NCBI GenBank assembly: GCA_020630395.1
Contig: JAHDBM010000002.1
Location: 84,234 to 148,233, forward strand
Length of the DNA stretch: 64,000 nt
DNA from: Flavobacteriales bacterium
GTDB lineage: Bacteria > Bacteroidota > Bacteroidia > Flavobacteriales_D > CAJJDF01
Direction of reading: 5' to 3'
Shown in pieces: positions 19,210 to 28,197 of this stretch. The translations under genes and the position numbers were made by a program. The notes beneath the pieces were generated by a model that was not told the origin of the DNA, searched no databases, and saw only the letters and a program-made list of their open reading frames with translations. Numbering within the stretch: position 1 is the stretch's first letter; the number at the start of each line of letters is the position of its first letter.

Positions 19210-19626
19210 TTAAATTGTTGCTATACATTTTAATTCAATACCAATAGGTGTTGGTAAACAATTTATTTCACAAGTAGTTCGACAGGGTTGGTTGTCCTTG
19301 AAATATTCAGCATAAATACGATTATACGTTTTAAAATCATCCTTCATATTGGTTAAGAAGACAGTCACATCAACAAGTTTGTTCCAAGAAGATCCGCTAG
19401 CTTCTAAAATAAGTTTTACATTTTTAAAAACCGAATGGCATTGAGCTTCTATATCATAAGATGCTATTGAGCCATCTTCATTTAACTCAACACCAGGTAT
19501 TTTTTTTGTACCCCTTTCTCTTGGTCCAACACCTGATAAAAAAAGTAGATTACCTACTTTTCTAGCATGTGGGTATAGGCCAACAGGTTCTGGTGCTTTA
19601 TCTGAATTAAATTTTGCTTCGCTCAT
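19210..19626 (-). CDS. RidA-family protein, possibly 2-aminomuconate deaminase
   Basis: 138 residues of the RidA/YjgF fold: SGVGPRERG, a central QCHSVFKNVKLILEASGSS block, VTVFLTNMKDD and the conserved arginine in PCRTTCEI near the end. Generic RidA hydrolyses reactive enamines. The GPRERGTKKIPGV stretch, the length and the C-terminal PTPIGIELKCIA resemble the 2-aminomuconate deaminase branch of the kynurenine/3-hydroxyanthranilate pathway, from memory only. None of the other pathway genes are in the window, so the substrate stays open. The gene is divergent from the diheme peroxidase, separated by 117 bases. Confidence 0.85.
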   Translation of the reverse strand: MSEAKFNSDKAPEPVGLYPHARKVGNLLFLSGVGPRERGTKKIPGVELNEDGSIASYDIEAQCHSVFKNVKLILEASGSSWNKLVDVTVFLTNMKDDFKTYNRIYAEYFKDNQPCRTTCEINCLPTPIGIELKCIATI

Positions 19627-19743
19627 AATGTGTATTAATTTGTTAAATTAAATTAAATTTAATCAAATTAAACCTTTTATAAAACTGATAGTCTAACTCT
19701 AGAAAAAGAAAAATTCTTTTTTGTCCATACCTAATATCAACCT

Positions 19744-21138
19744 ATGAAATCTAATAATTTAACTATACTATTATCTGTAATAGTATTTGGTGTAGTCATG
19801 ACATCATCAACACTAGATTTATCTAGCTTGTTTAACTATGCTAATCAAACCATTCCTTCATATATTACAAAAGATAACACAACAACAAACCCTATAACTG
19901 ATGAAGGAGCTACGTTAGGCAGAGTATTATTTTATGATAAAAACTTATCTGCAAATAATACTATTGCGTGTGCAAGTTGCCATAAACAAGAATTTGCTTT
20001 TGGAGATACTGCTCAAGCGAGTATAGGAATAAACGGCACCACAGGAAGACATTCTATGCGATTAATTAATTCGCGTTTTGCTAATGAAACTCAATTTTTT
20101 TGGGATGAAAGAGCAAATACTCTTGAGGATCAAGCAACTCAACCTATTCAGGATCATATAGAAATGGGTTTTAGTGGCACAAGTGGAGATCCAGATTTTG
20201 ATTCACTTAGAAGAAAGTTAGCAAGTAAAACATATTACAAACAACTGTTTACTTTTGTTTATGGTGATACTAATGTAACGGAAGTTAGAATGCAACATGC
20301 ATTGGCTCAATTTATAAGAAGTATTCAGTCTTTTGATTCTAAATTTGATACAGGCAGGGCGTTAGCTCCAAATAATAATGCGCCTTTTACTAATTATACA
20401 GCAAATGAAAATACAGGAAAGGCATTATTTTTAGCTCCTCCCCAATTTAATGGGGCTGGAATAAGAATTGGAGGTGGTGCTGGGTGTCAAGGTTGTCATC
20501 AGGCACCTGAGTTTGATATCGTGCGTAATTCAAGAAATAATGGTGTAGTTGGAACAATAGGTAGTAGTGTATTAGATTTTACAAATACTAGATCACCATC
20601 TTTAAGAGATGTCGTAAAACAAGACGGTAGCGCCAATGGACCATTTATGCACACAGGAGCAAGTAGTAATATTATTACAGTAATTAACCATTACGATTCG
20701 ATTGTCGTTAGTCCAGGAAATACAACTATAGATCCTAAATTAATGCCCGGAGGAAACCCTCAGAGACTTAGATTAACCGCTCAAGAAAAAAATCAACTTG
20801 TAGCTTTTTTAAGAACTTTAGGAGGTAATGATGTATATACAAATCCTAAATGGAGTAATCCATTCACTAATGATAGTATTACTGTAACTAGTTCAACCTC
20901 TATTTCTTTGGTAGATAATAAAGAAGAGCTTTTTACTGTCTTCCCAAATCCATTTGTAAATGGAATAAACATTAAGTATGGCAATAGATACATTAATAGT
21001 AATATAAAAATTTACAATGCTAACGGAGCGTTAATTAAAGAACAGTCAATTAGGTCATTTATTTCTCTTGATTACTTAGTTAAAGGAACATATTACATAA
21101 GACTTGGAGATCAAATTGAGCGTATAATAAAATTATAG
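19744..21138 (+). CDS. Diheme cytochrome c peroxidase with T9SS type A sorting domain
   Basis: 464 residues. Two heme c attachment sites are visible: CASCH at residues 76-80 and CQGCH at 248-252. LGRVLFYDKNLSANNT and the ATQPIQDHIEMG block are typical of the bacterial CcpA/MauG family, which reduces hydrogen peroxide with electrons from small cytochromes. Residues 390-464 carry a type A sorting domain (VFPNPFVNGINI, then GTYYIRLGDQIERIIKL), so the enzyme is probably exported past the periplasm by T9SS, unlike classical periplasmic members. The N-terminus has a hydrophobic signal segment. It is divergent from the RidA gene; a frameshifted T9SS gene converges on it. Confidence 0.93.
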   Translation: MKSNNLTILLSVIVFGVVMTSSTLDLSSLFNYANQTIPSYITKDNTTTNPITDEGATLGRVLFYDKNLSANNTIACASCHKQEFAFGDTAQASIGINGTTGRHSMRLINSRFANETQFFWDERANTLEDQATQPIQDHIEMGFSGTSGDPDFDSLRRKLASKTYYKQLFTFVYGDTNVTEVRMQHALAQFIRSIQSFDSKFDTGRALAPNNNAPFTNYTANENTGKALFLAPPQFNGAGIRIGGGAGCQGCHQAPEFDIVRNSRNNGVVGTIGSSVLDFTNTRSPSLRDVVKQDGSANGPFMHTGASSNIITVINHYDSIVVSPGNTTIDPKLMPGGNPQRLRLTAQEKNQLVAFLRTLGGNDVYTNPKWSNPFTNDSITVTSSTSISLVDNKEELFTVFPNPFVNGINIKYGNRYINSNIKIYNANGALIKEQSIRSFISLDYLVKGTYYIRLGDQIERIIKL

Positions 21139-21166
21139 AAGACTTCTTTAAGCATCTTAACCCATA

Positions 21167-22247
21167 TTATTGAATAATGACTTTTTTTGTAATGACTTTG
21201 TTTTTGTTACTAACTTTAATAAAATAAGTTCCAGTCTCTTCAATAGAAATTTGATTATTTAAACCTGTCGGTCTATATCTGTTTAATAGAGAGTCCGTTA
21301 TATTAAATACTTCAATGGTTGTGTTTAAATTTGAGTTAGATGATAACTTAATATTTAAAAGTCCATTAGATGGATTAGGAAAAATAGTGGCCATTAAATC
21401 TTCACTTGTTTCATGAATATTAGTTGTAGGACATGAGTTTGATGTTGTTAATACAATGTCTCGTCTAACTTGGCCAATTTTAACACCACCTCTGTATTCT
21501 TCACATATTACACCTATTAAATAGCTTCCAGCCATTGTTGCATTAGCAGTTACTATTCCTGTAGATGAATTTATAGATATTGAACTTGAAGATCCTATTA
21601 AATTGGCTAAACTATATCCTGGACTATATGGAACAGGATTATATGGTTTAGATCCATTAGTTCCAGCACTACTATATGAAGTTGATAATGAGTATACTAA
21701 ACTATCGCCATCACTATCTGTACAAGAAAAATCTATGTTTTTAGAATTGTTTAGACAAAAATAAGCATGACCAGGAAGATCAATAAACTCAGGTGTAGAA
21801 TTTACAATTCTTGGGTCTGCTAAATCAAGTGTCCATAGTAAAGTACTGTTAGCATTGTAATTTAATATAGCAGTATAAAAAGAGGAGTACTGGAATGATA
21901 AATAATAACCACTTGGATTGTAATTAATATTGGTTAACACTGAGTAATAATATGTTCTAATACAAACTCCAGATGGAGCTGTGGCATCAAAAGGAACAGA
22001 GTTATTGGAGTCTAATGTAGGGCTTAATGTAGAAACAAGAGCGTTTGTATTTGCATTTAAAAGGTAAACATTATTTAAAGAAGTGGGCATTGGTGGTGTT
22101 CCACTAGATGAACAATCAACAAAAACTCGAAAAACCAAGTTGTATTGATTAGGGGCAGTTGAATTGCGTTACAATCAGAACCAATAATATGACTTGAAAA
22201 ACTATTGAGACCGATAAATATTAATATAATAAGTAATGTTTTTTCAT
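21167..22247 (-). pseudogene. T9SS-sorted surface protein broken by two 1-base frameshifts
   Basis: The longest intact frame (from 22138) lacks a signal peptide and has no good start. Reading further upstream, an ATG at 22247 opens MKK, but after a run of six A the frame stops at once. One extra A restores a signal peptide (LLIILIFIGLNSFSSHIIGS). A second missing base near 22165 then joins DCNA to NSTAPNQYNLVFRVFVDC, the known N-terminal pattern of this Bacteroidota surface family. With both bases the gene is exactly 361 codons (360 residues). The C-terminus has a type A sorting domain (IFPNPSNGLLNIKL to KKVIIQ). Either real decay or sequence error. Confidence 0.8.
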
Positions 22248-22400
22248 GTTAAGTGTAATTAGATTATAAATCAAAGCTATTGTTTATTTATATTATTATA
22301 GCAACATTTTTACTAGTTAACCATTTTTTTCATGAAGAGATATTTCTTTTTTACAAGATCATGCTGTTGGTTGATTTTATATTTTAAAATATAGCGTAAA

Positions 22401-22438
22401 AAAAAGCGCTAATAACTAAATGGTTACTAGCGCTTTTT
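22401..22438 (-). terminator. Terminator of the tilS operon
   Basis: AAAAAGCGCTA and TAGCGCTTTTT enclose a 16-base loop. On the minus strand the stem ends in eight T, just after the stop of the 96-residue gene. Confidence 0.85.
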
Positions 22439-22458
22439 CAAATGGTGAATACTGTCTA

Positions 22459-22749
22459 TTAAAGAACAATATCTACAATACGGTTAATAGGAATAAACAT
22501 TCCTTTCTTCAGTAAGATGTGTTTTTCACCAGTTGCCCATATGGTTGTTCTCACTTCTTTTAATCCTTCATCATCTTGAAAAATTATCTTTATTTTGTTA
22601 TGGTGTAAATTTCCAAGGGTTGTTGCTCTTGCTAACTTGGCTACTAAATTTTTTTGTTCTTTTTCAGTTCTAATGTATATAGGGTCAGAAGGAAAACTTA
22701 AATTTGGTACCAGTTCTTTCTCAATCAGTTGTGTTCTTAATGCTTCCAT
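22459..22749 (-). CDS. Conserved small protein downstream of tilS
   Basis: 96 residues, no signal peptide or membrane segment. The sequence is mixed alpha/beta with a C-terminal strand-rich part (HILLKKGMFIPINRIVDIVL) and several charged residues. It begins seven bases after the tilS stop codon and a strong terminator follows, so the two form an operon. I do not recognise a named family. Its position suggests a link with tRNA modification or simple co-transcription, but nothing in the sequence shows a function. Confidence 0.72.
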   Translation of the reverse strand: MEALRTQLIEKELVPNLSFPSDPIYIRTEKEQKNLVAKLARATTLGNLHHNKIKIIFQDDEGLKEVRTTIWATGEKHILLKKGMFIPINRIVDIVL

Positions 22750-22756
22750 AGGCTTT

Positions 22757-24088
22757 CTAATAAGGTTTTAATGTTATTAATAACGCTCTGCTGGTTTTTG
22801 AAGAAAGCTTGAATTTGTCACTTATCCTGTATCCTACAACCCACACAATTTCATTTTTAGATGTGATAACGTACGTCTCTTCTTTTGTGGCTCTCGATAC
22901 TTTTAAATCAATAAAAAAATCGCTCAATTTCTTCTTCCCAGTCATACCAATTGGTGTAAATACATCTCCTTGTTTCCACTTTCTTAGACACAATGGAAAA
23001 GACAACTTTTCTAAGTCTAAGTAGGCAATAAGCGGATTTGATGTTAATTTAATGTTAACAATTGGTTTAATATCTAACGTTAATTGGATCGGGTTTGTTA
23101 CATTTTTTGTGGTTTTTTTTATTTCAATAACTTGATCATCATGTTTTTGGATTGGATATAAAATGAGTTCGTCTCTATCTATCAATAAGTTGTGACTAAA
23201 AGACTTAAATTGTTTGCCAGAATTTAAATCGGTTAAAATTAGGTTATAAGCCTTGTTAACTTGATCATAATTAAAACCAAAACTGTGTAAAAAGTCGAAT
23301 AAATAAGCGTCTCCATGCTTTAAAGCAGTTAACTTACTAATAGAAATAAAAAAACGATCACCTTTAGTTTTAATAAGCTTATTACTTAGTTCTTGTTTAA
23401 TTTTATCATGATAAATATCAGCTGTCTTATTAAAAATTTCAATGTTTTTTAAAAAAGTATCAGTTAAAGAAGGGTTAAGCTCTTGAAGCAATGGAATTAC
23501 CTCATTCCTAATTTTATTTCGTTTATAAACATTGCTGCTGTTACTTTTATCATGTCTATATTGAATATTATGTTGTTTAGCGTAAGCTATAATTTGGTTT
23601 TTAGAAATAGATAAAAGAGGCCTGTAAATACCATTGTTATATATGTCCATTCCAGTTAAGCCTTTTATACCTGTACCTCTTGTTAAGTTTAATAAAATGG
23701 TTTCTATTTGATCGTCTAAGTGATGGGCAGTTACAGTACAATCTGTTTTTAAGCGTATAGTTAACTTTTTAAACCAATCATATCGTAGCTCTCTTGCGAT
23801 CATTTGTAGAGAACCCTCGTTAGATTCAATTTTTTCTTTTGTATTAAATTTTATAGTATGAATAGGTACATTGTATTGCTTACATGTTTCAATAACAAAT
23901 TGCTCATCTAAATCTGAATCTTCTCCTCTTAATTGATAGTTAACATGTGCGACTGTTATTTCTTGACCACTTTCCTTTAATAAATGCAATAATACCATGG
24001 AGTCTATTCCTCCAGAAACAGCAACTAGGAAATGCTTCTTTTGGTTGTTAAATGTATTGGATATTGTATTGATTATAGTATTAAGCAT
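22757..24088 (-). CDS. tilS: tRNA(Ile)-lysidine synthase
   Basis: Modifies C34 of tRNA-Ile(CAU) to lysidine with ATP and lysine, so the tRNA reads AUA and takes isoleucine. The PP-loop SGGIDS is at residues 25-30, followed by HVNYQLRGEDSDLDE and HHLDDQIETILLNL, which are family hallmarks, and by GIYRPLLSISK. The C-terminal domain of about 120 residues (WKQGDVFTPIGMTGKKKLSDFFIDLK) is the TilS C-terminal domain that binds the tRNA acceptor. The length of 443 is normal. It is an essential gene and its small partner gene follows after seven bases. Confidence 0.96.
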   Translation of the reverse strand: MLNTIINTISNTFNNQKKHFLVAVSGGIDSMVLLHLLKESGQEITVAHVNYQLRGEDSDLDEQFVIETCKQYNVPIHTIKFNTKEKIESNEGSLQMIARELRYDWFKKLTIRLKTDCTVTAHHLDDQIETILLNLTRGTGIKGLTGMDIYNNGIYRPLLSISKNQIIAYAKQHNIQYRHDKSNSSNVYKRNKIRNEVIPLLQELNPSLTDTFLKNIEIFNKTADIYHDKIKQELSNKLIKTKGDRFFISISKLTALKHGDAYLFDFLHSFGFNYDQVNKAYNLILTDLNSGKQFKSFSHNLLIDRDELILYPIQKHDDQVIEIKKTTKNVTNPIQLTLDIKPIVNIKLTSNPLIAYLDLEKLSFPLCLRKWKQGDVFTPIGMTGKKKLSDFFIDLKVSRATKEETYVITSKNEIVWVVGYRISDKFKLSSKTSRALLITLKPY

Positions 24089-24102
24089 GTTGTAAAAATA
24101 AA

Positions 24103-24130
24103 AAAGGGAACTGATAATTCAGTTCCCTTT
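24103..24130 (-). terminator. Terminator of the YceI lipoprotein gene
   Basis: AAAGGGAACTGA and its complement form a perfect 12-bp stem. On the minus strand it is followed by a T run, 22 bases after the stop codon. Confidence 0.86.
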
Positions 24131-24151
24131 CATAAAATTGATAATCGTTAA

Positions 24152-24784
24152 TTATTCTTTTGTAAACTCAATAGAAGCTTCAATAGCAACATCTTCCCAT
24201 GTTTTGCTAATTCCGTCAGCACCTTTATGAAGATCATAACACGCATCATTTAATGATTTTAATGCTTCTTCTGCCTCAAAAGAGCGAATATTTAATTCAG
24301 TAACTATACTAATTAAATTATCAGTTACTGTATAGTCAAAAGGAATATCACAAGAAACATCATTCATATTCATAGCAATAACTCCATGACCTTCTTTATC
24401 ATCTCCTTCAATAGATTTAAATGTACCGCCAATCAATTCAGTGTTGTTCATTACACCAAAAAATAAACTTTTAATTTTTGTGTCTCTTGATTCATTTTCG
24501 GTATCTAAACTACTAACAGGTATACTAAACTCAAGACCCTCAATTGCTTTTTGGGGAGAGTCGGCTTTTGGGACTTCTTTTAGTTTAACTTCTTTAAAAG
24601 AGCCTCCAACTGGTTTTTTTTCTGTCGTTTTATAGGCTGTCCATTTAATAATAGCAGTTTTATCGTTTACTTTATAAGTAAGCTGCTCTTGTTCAACAAC
24701 AGGATTCTCAGTTTCAGTTTTATCTTCTCCACAAGAAGTAAATAAAAGCGATAATGTAATAAATGGAATAATAAATGTTTTCAT
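24152..24784 (-). CDS. YceI-like domain lipoprotein
   Basis: 210 residues with a lipobox (LLFTSC, Cys18) and an acidic linker, then a YceI-like lipocalin-type barrel: YKVNDKTAIIKWTAYKTTEKKPVGGSF at 36-62, and later GLEFSIPVSSLDTENESRDTKIKSLFF. YceI proteins bind isoprenoid-type lipids in an elongated barrel, and this one would be anchored in the outer or inner membrane facing the periplasm. The ligand is unknown. It lies 17 bases downstream of the biotin carrier gene on the same strand and ends in a strong terminator. Confidence 0.85.
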   Translation of the reverse strand: MKTFIIPFITLSLLFTSCGEDKTETENPVVEQEQLTYKVNDKTAIIKWTAYKTTEKKPVGGSFKEVKLKEVPKADSPQKAIEGLEFSIPVSSLDTENESRDTKIKSLFFGVMNNTELIGGTFKSIEGDDKEGHGVIAMNMNDVSCDIPFDYTVTDNLISIVTELNIRSFEAEEALKSLNDACYDLHKGADGISKTWEDVAIEASIEFTKE

Positions 24785-24801
24785 GATATAGTAATTATGA
24801 T

Positions 24802-25302
24802 TTATTCGAAAGAAATTAAAATTTGATTTTTTTCTACGGTATCTGTGGGTTTTACAGTGATGCTTTTAATTATTCCATCAACTGGAGATTTTAATACGTT
24901 TTCCATTTTCATGGCTTCAAGAATAAGTAAATTTTCTCCTTCCTTAACTTCTTTACCAATAGTAGCCAAAACATCAACAACTAAACCAGGCATTGGAGCT
25001 TTTATATCTTTAACTTTTTTAGTTGTCATGTCGGCCATACCAAGCTTAGATAAAAGGATATCGTATTGATCTTTTAATGCAACATCATACGATTTATTAT
25101 TAACCTTAATGGTGACCAGTTTCTTTTCTCGATCTAACTTTACTAATTCAACAGAATAGGACTTGTTGTTTGTAATTAAATGCTTTTTTTTCTCAGAAAT
25201 AACAAGCCAATCAAGTATAAATTCTTTATTGTTAACAAGAATATTATCATTAGATTTTACTGAAACTTCGTAAGTCGTATTATTTACTTTTGCTTGGTAC
25301 AC
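24802..25302 (-). CDS. Biotin carboxyl carrier protein (biotin/lipoyl attachment domain)
   Basis: 166 residues. The C-terminal 70 form a biotinyl domain with the sequence EAMKMEN, in which Lys132 is the expected biotinylation site, preceded by APMPGLVVDVLATIG and followed by SPVDGIIKSI. The N-terminal part is a strand-rich domain (YQAKVNNTTYEVSVK) seen in carrier subunits of acyl-CoA carboxylases in Bacteroidota. No carboxylase or carboxyltransferase gene is next to it; instead it heads a short unit with the YceI lipoprotein gene. It could serve a propionyl- or acetyl-CoA carboxylase encoded elsewhere. Confidence 0.9.
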   Translation of the reverse strand: MYQAKVNNTTYEVSVKSNDNILVNNKEFILDWLVISEKKKHLITNNKSYSVELVKLDREKKLVTIKVNNKSYDVALKDQYDILLSKLGMADMTTKKVKDIKAPMPGLVVDVLATIGKEVKEGENLLILEAMKMENVLKSPVDGIIKSITVKPTDTVEKNQILISFE

Positions 25303-25581
25303 AATTTGTCATATTTAGCCTTAATCAAAACTACAAAACGAAGGCATCAAAACCAAATTAGGTTTTTTGGGTGTTCTGTATATTTGGTTATGAGCGTAAA
25401 TGTTGTTAAAAAAAGCATAAGAAGAGTTATAGAATACTAATAATATTAAATAACTGTTTATACAATTGAAAACTAAATAGATCAGTTAGTTTTTTAACTA
25501 AAAAAGAAAAACGATTAGGTTTAAAGTTTCATTTATGTAAATAAAACATGTAATTTACCACACCAAAAAGGGTTGTAACAA

Positions 25582-26493
25582 TTGATAGTACTAAAAAAAA
25601 TAGTAGTTGTAGTTTTTTTAATAGTAGGAAAATATTCTATTTCTCAAGCATTAAATAACAAAGAAGGACTAACTAATTTCACAAAGATTAACTTTAATAA
25701 AGAATTAATAAGCTCTAAAAAGGTTAGAAGCATAACCACAGAGTATATGATTAAGAAGGAGCTTAGTCCAATCGATAAAAAGCCAAAAATTAAAACATAC
25801 TACGAGTATAACGATAGTGGTTTGTTAACAATGTATTATCGCACTTTTTTACTACATGATACTATCTATGATACACTGGTAGAGTTCTATACCTATAATG
25901 AAAAACATCAACTAAAGGAGCTTATTAAGTCAGAGTATGGTAAATATGGAATATATACGTATAAGTATGATAAAAAAGGTAGGGTTGTTAATGTAAGTAG
26001 GGCAGAAGAAGAAAATGCTCATTCATCTAAAATAGTCTTTATACCTTCTAAGCATAAAGAAGTGTCGAAAGAATATTTTGAGTTTTCCAATATAGATAGT
26101 CTATCTTACATGAAGTATACCCTAAGTGATGATAATATTAGATACAAAGAAAAAGAAGTCATCTTTGAAAATGGTAAGCTAAAAAAATCTTATGAGAGAT
26201 TAATTTTTGGCTCTCAAAAATATAAAGTGTACAACTACAAATATTTCGAAGATAAATTGGTGTCAAAAAATGTCATCAATAATTTTGATTCAAAGCTTAT
26301 GAAGAGATATGTATATCGGTACTATTCTGATGGAAATTTATCTTCAATGGAAACTCATATTAAAAAGGAAAACGATCCAATGTTTACAATAGATTTTTTA
26401 TATAAAGACACAAAACTTTTGGGGTCTATTCTTAAAAAGAATGAAAAAACAGGCACAATCGAAATTACAAAATTTAAATATTCACATTATTAA
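25582..26493 (+). CDS. Exported protein with YD-like repeats, unknown function
   Basis: 303 residues starting at a TTG, since the frame is closed just upstream (stop at 25576) and no ATG occurs before residue 56. The first 24 residues look like a signal peptide (VLKKIVVVVFLIVGKYSISQ). The mature part has repeated strand units ending in YEYNDSGLLT, YTYNEKHQLKEL, YKYDKKGRVVNV and YRYYSDGNLSSM, similar to YD/MORN-like hairpin repeats in Bacteroidota surface proteins. I recognise no named family. A small membrane protein follows seven bases later. The start codon is uncertain. Confidence 0.65.
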   Translation: MIVLKKIVVVVFLIVGKYSISQALNNKEGLTNFTKINFNKELISSKKVRSITTEYMIKKELSPIDKKPKIKTYYEYNDSGLLTMYYRTFLLHDTIYDTLVEFYTYNEKHQLKELIKSEYGKYGIYTYKYDKKGRVVNVSRAEEENAHSSKIVFIPSKHKEVSKEYFEFSNIDSLSYMKYTLSDDNIRYKEKEVIFENGKLKKSYERLIFGSQKYKVYNYKYFEDKLVSKNVINNFDSKLMKRYVYRYYSDGNLSSMETHIKKENDPMFTIDFLYKDTKLLGSILKKNEKTGTIEITKFKYSHY

Positions 26494-26500
26494 GATTAAC

Positions 26501-26731
26501 ATGGATAAAAAAGAGCTATTAGGGTATTTAGGGATGATATTGGTGGTTGGTTCGTTCTTGTTTAACCCAGCAACAGGGGAGCCATTTTTTCATATCATCA
26601 ATCTTTCAGGAGCAATAGTATCTATGATATATGCGTTATTAATCAAGAGCAAACCGGTTTTTTACATGAATGTATGTATTACCGTTTTTGATATTTTACA
26701 CCTATCTGGGGTACATTTTGCACCTTTTTAA
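26501..26731 (+). CDS. Small two-segment membrane protein
   Basis: 76 residues with two clear hydrophobic segments (LLGYLGMILVVGSFLF and IINLSGAIVSMIYALLI) and a third weaker one near the end. The start at 26501 follows the previous stop by seven bases and begins with MDKKE; the longer reading from 26441 lies inside the upstream gene. The shape resembles small inner-membrane proteins of unknown function. Nothing in the sequence suggests a substrate. Confidence 0.65.
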   Translation: MDKKELLGYLGMILVVGSFLFNPATGEPFFHIINLSGAIVSMIYALLIKSKPVFYMNVCITVFDILHLSGVHFAPF

Positions 26732-26786
26732 TAAAGTTTGGCATAAGGTTTGCACTACACTAGGCGTAACCAAAAAATATATAGTC

Positions 26787-27587
26787 ATGAAAAAGTTAGC
26801 ATTCATACTACTAGTAACATTTGCATTTCAATCATCTTTTGCTTCGGCACAAGTAACTGCAACTAAAGCTAAAAAGTTTAGAACAGTAAAGCACAAAGCG
26901 TATAAAGCAGGCGAAAAATTAAGATATAGATTACATTATGGTGTAATTGATGCAGGCGAAGCAATTCTAGAAGTTAAAAAAACAGATAAGACAGTTCAAG
27001 GTCGTCAATTATTACACATGGTTGGTAAAGGAAGAACATTGGGATCGTTTAACTGGTTCTTTAAAGTAAGAGATAGATATGAAACTTACATGGATCAAGA
27101 AGGTGTTTTTCCTTGGATGTTTGTAAGGAGAGTAGACGAAGGAGGGTTTAAAATAAACCAAGATTACGTTTTTAAGCAAGATGAAGAAAAAGTAGATAAT
27201 GGGGAAGGTAAAAAAATAGATGCTCCATTTGGAATTCAAGATATGTTATCTTCATTTTATTATGCACGAACATTAGATTTTGCAAATGCAAAAGTTGGTC
27301 AAAAATTTGATGTAGAAATGTTTATTGACGAAGAGATTTATCCTTTTAAGATTAAGTTTTTAGGTAAAGAAAGAATTAAAACACGAAAAGGAAAATTCGA
27401 TACTTATAAAATACGACCAATAGTTCAAAAAGGAAGAATTTGGGAAAAAGAAGAAGATATGACAGTATGGATTACTGCAGATAAGAATCAAATCCCTGTA
27501 CAGATAAAATCAAAAATATTAGTAGGGTCTATAAAAGCTACATTAGTAGGATGGGAAGGTTTAGCTAACCCTATATCTAAAATATAA
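26787..27587 (+). CDS. DUF3108 domain exported protein
   Basis: 266 residues with a cleavable signal peptide (MKKLAFILLVTFAFQSSFASAQ). The mature part matches the DUF3108 pattern: YKAGEKLRYRLHYGVIDAGEAILEV at the N-terminus, FNWFFKVRDRYETYMD in the middle, and a C-terminal TVWITADKNQIPVQIKSKI strand region. The family is periplasmic and its fold is beta-rich; the function is unknown. I chose the ATG at 26787, which begins the signal peptide, over an earlier start at 26670 that overlaps the small membrane protein. A strong terminator follows. Confidence 0.88.
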   Translation: MKKLAFILLVTFAFQSSFASAQVTATKAKKFRTVKHKAYKAGEKLRYRLHYGVIDAGEAILEVKKTDKTVQGRQLLHMVGKGRTLGSFNWFFKVRDRYETYMDQEGVFPWMFVRRVDEGGFKINQDYVFKQDEEKVDNGEGKKIDAPFGIQDMLSSFYYARTLDFANAKVGQKFDVEMFIDEEIYPFKIKFLGKERIKTRKGKFDTYKIRPIVQKGRIWEKEEDMTVWITADKNQIPVQIKSKILVGSIKATLVGWEGLANPISKI

Positions 27588-27608
27588 GGAAACCAACTTA
27601 TTCAAATT

Positions 27609-27640
27609 AAAAAAGACATTCTTTATCGAATGTCTTTTTT
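27609..27640 (+). terminator. Terminator after the DUF3108 gene
   Basis: AAAAAAGACATT and AATGTCTTTTTT form a perfect 12-bp stem with an 8-base loop and T tail. Confidence 0.88.
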
Positions 27641-27702
27641 GTTCATCATAAACTTTAGGTTAATTTAACTCAAACAGCATTAGGAACATTCCTAAAAATG
27701 AT

Positions 27703-27710
27703 TAAATTTG
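27703..27710 (+). promoter_or_regulatory. -7 promoter element of gcvH
   Basis: TAAATTTG matches TAnnTTTG, 34 bases before the chosen gcvH start. An ATG at 27698 would lie upstream of the transcription start, which supports the later start. No convincing -33 box was seen. Confidence 0.45.
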
Positions 27711-27736
27711 AAGTAATAGTGAATGAGAACAATATA

Positions 27737-28114
27737 ATGAGCACACCAGAAAACTTAAAATACACAAAAGATCACGAATGGATTTCCATAGAAGGTGATG
27801 TAGCAACAATAGGAATTACAAATTTTGCACAAGGAGAACTTGGAGAGATCGTATATGTAGAGATAGAAACAGAAGGGGAAACATTAGATAGAGAAGAGGT
27901 TTTTGGTACAGTAGAAGCTGTTAAAACAGTTTCGGATTTATTTATGCCTCTTTCGGGAGAAGTATTAGAAATTAATCCAAAACTAGAGGATGAGCCAGAA
28001 TTGGTAAACAGTGATCCTTATGGTGATGGATGGATGATAAAATTAAAAATAAGTGATGATAGTGAAGTGTCTGAATTACTTTCGGATGCTGATTATGCTG
28101 AGCTTATTGGATAG
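27737..28114 (+). CDS. gcvH: Glycine cleavage system H protein
   Basis: Lipoyl-carrying shuttle of the glycine cleavage complex, which moves the aminomethyl group between the P, T and L proteins. The 125 residues show LKYTKDHEWI, GITNFAQGELGEIVYVE, and the lipoyl site FGTVEAVKTVSDL with Lys63 as attachment residue, then NSDPYGDGWMIKLK. Length is normal. The other gcv genes are absent here; lipA, whose product sulfurates the attached octanoyl group, is 25 kb upstream. The start at 27737 fits the family N-terminus and the likely transcription start. Confidence 0.95.
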   Translation: MSTPENLKYTKDHEWISIEGDVATIGITNFAQGELGEIVYVEIETEGETLDREEVFGTVEAVKTVSDLFMPLSGEVLEINPKLEDEPELVNSDPYGDGWMIKLKISDDSEVSELLSDADYAELIG

Positions 28115-28197
28115 AGATGTATAAAAATTAAATTTTTTTTCGTTTAACCTTTGAACCTTTTTGCGTTTAAGGTGTACATTAAATTAAAATTAACGGC

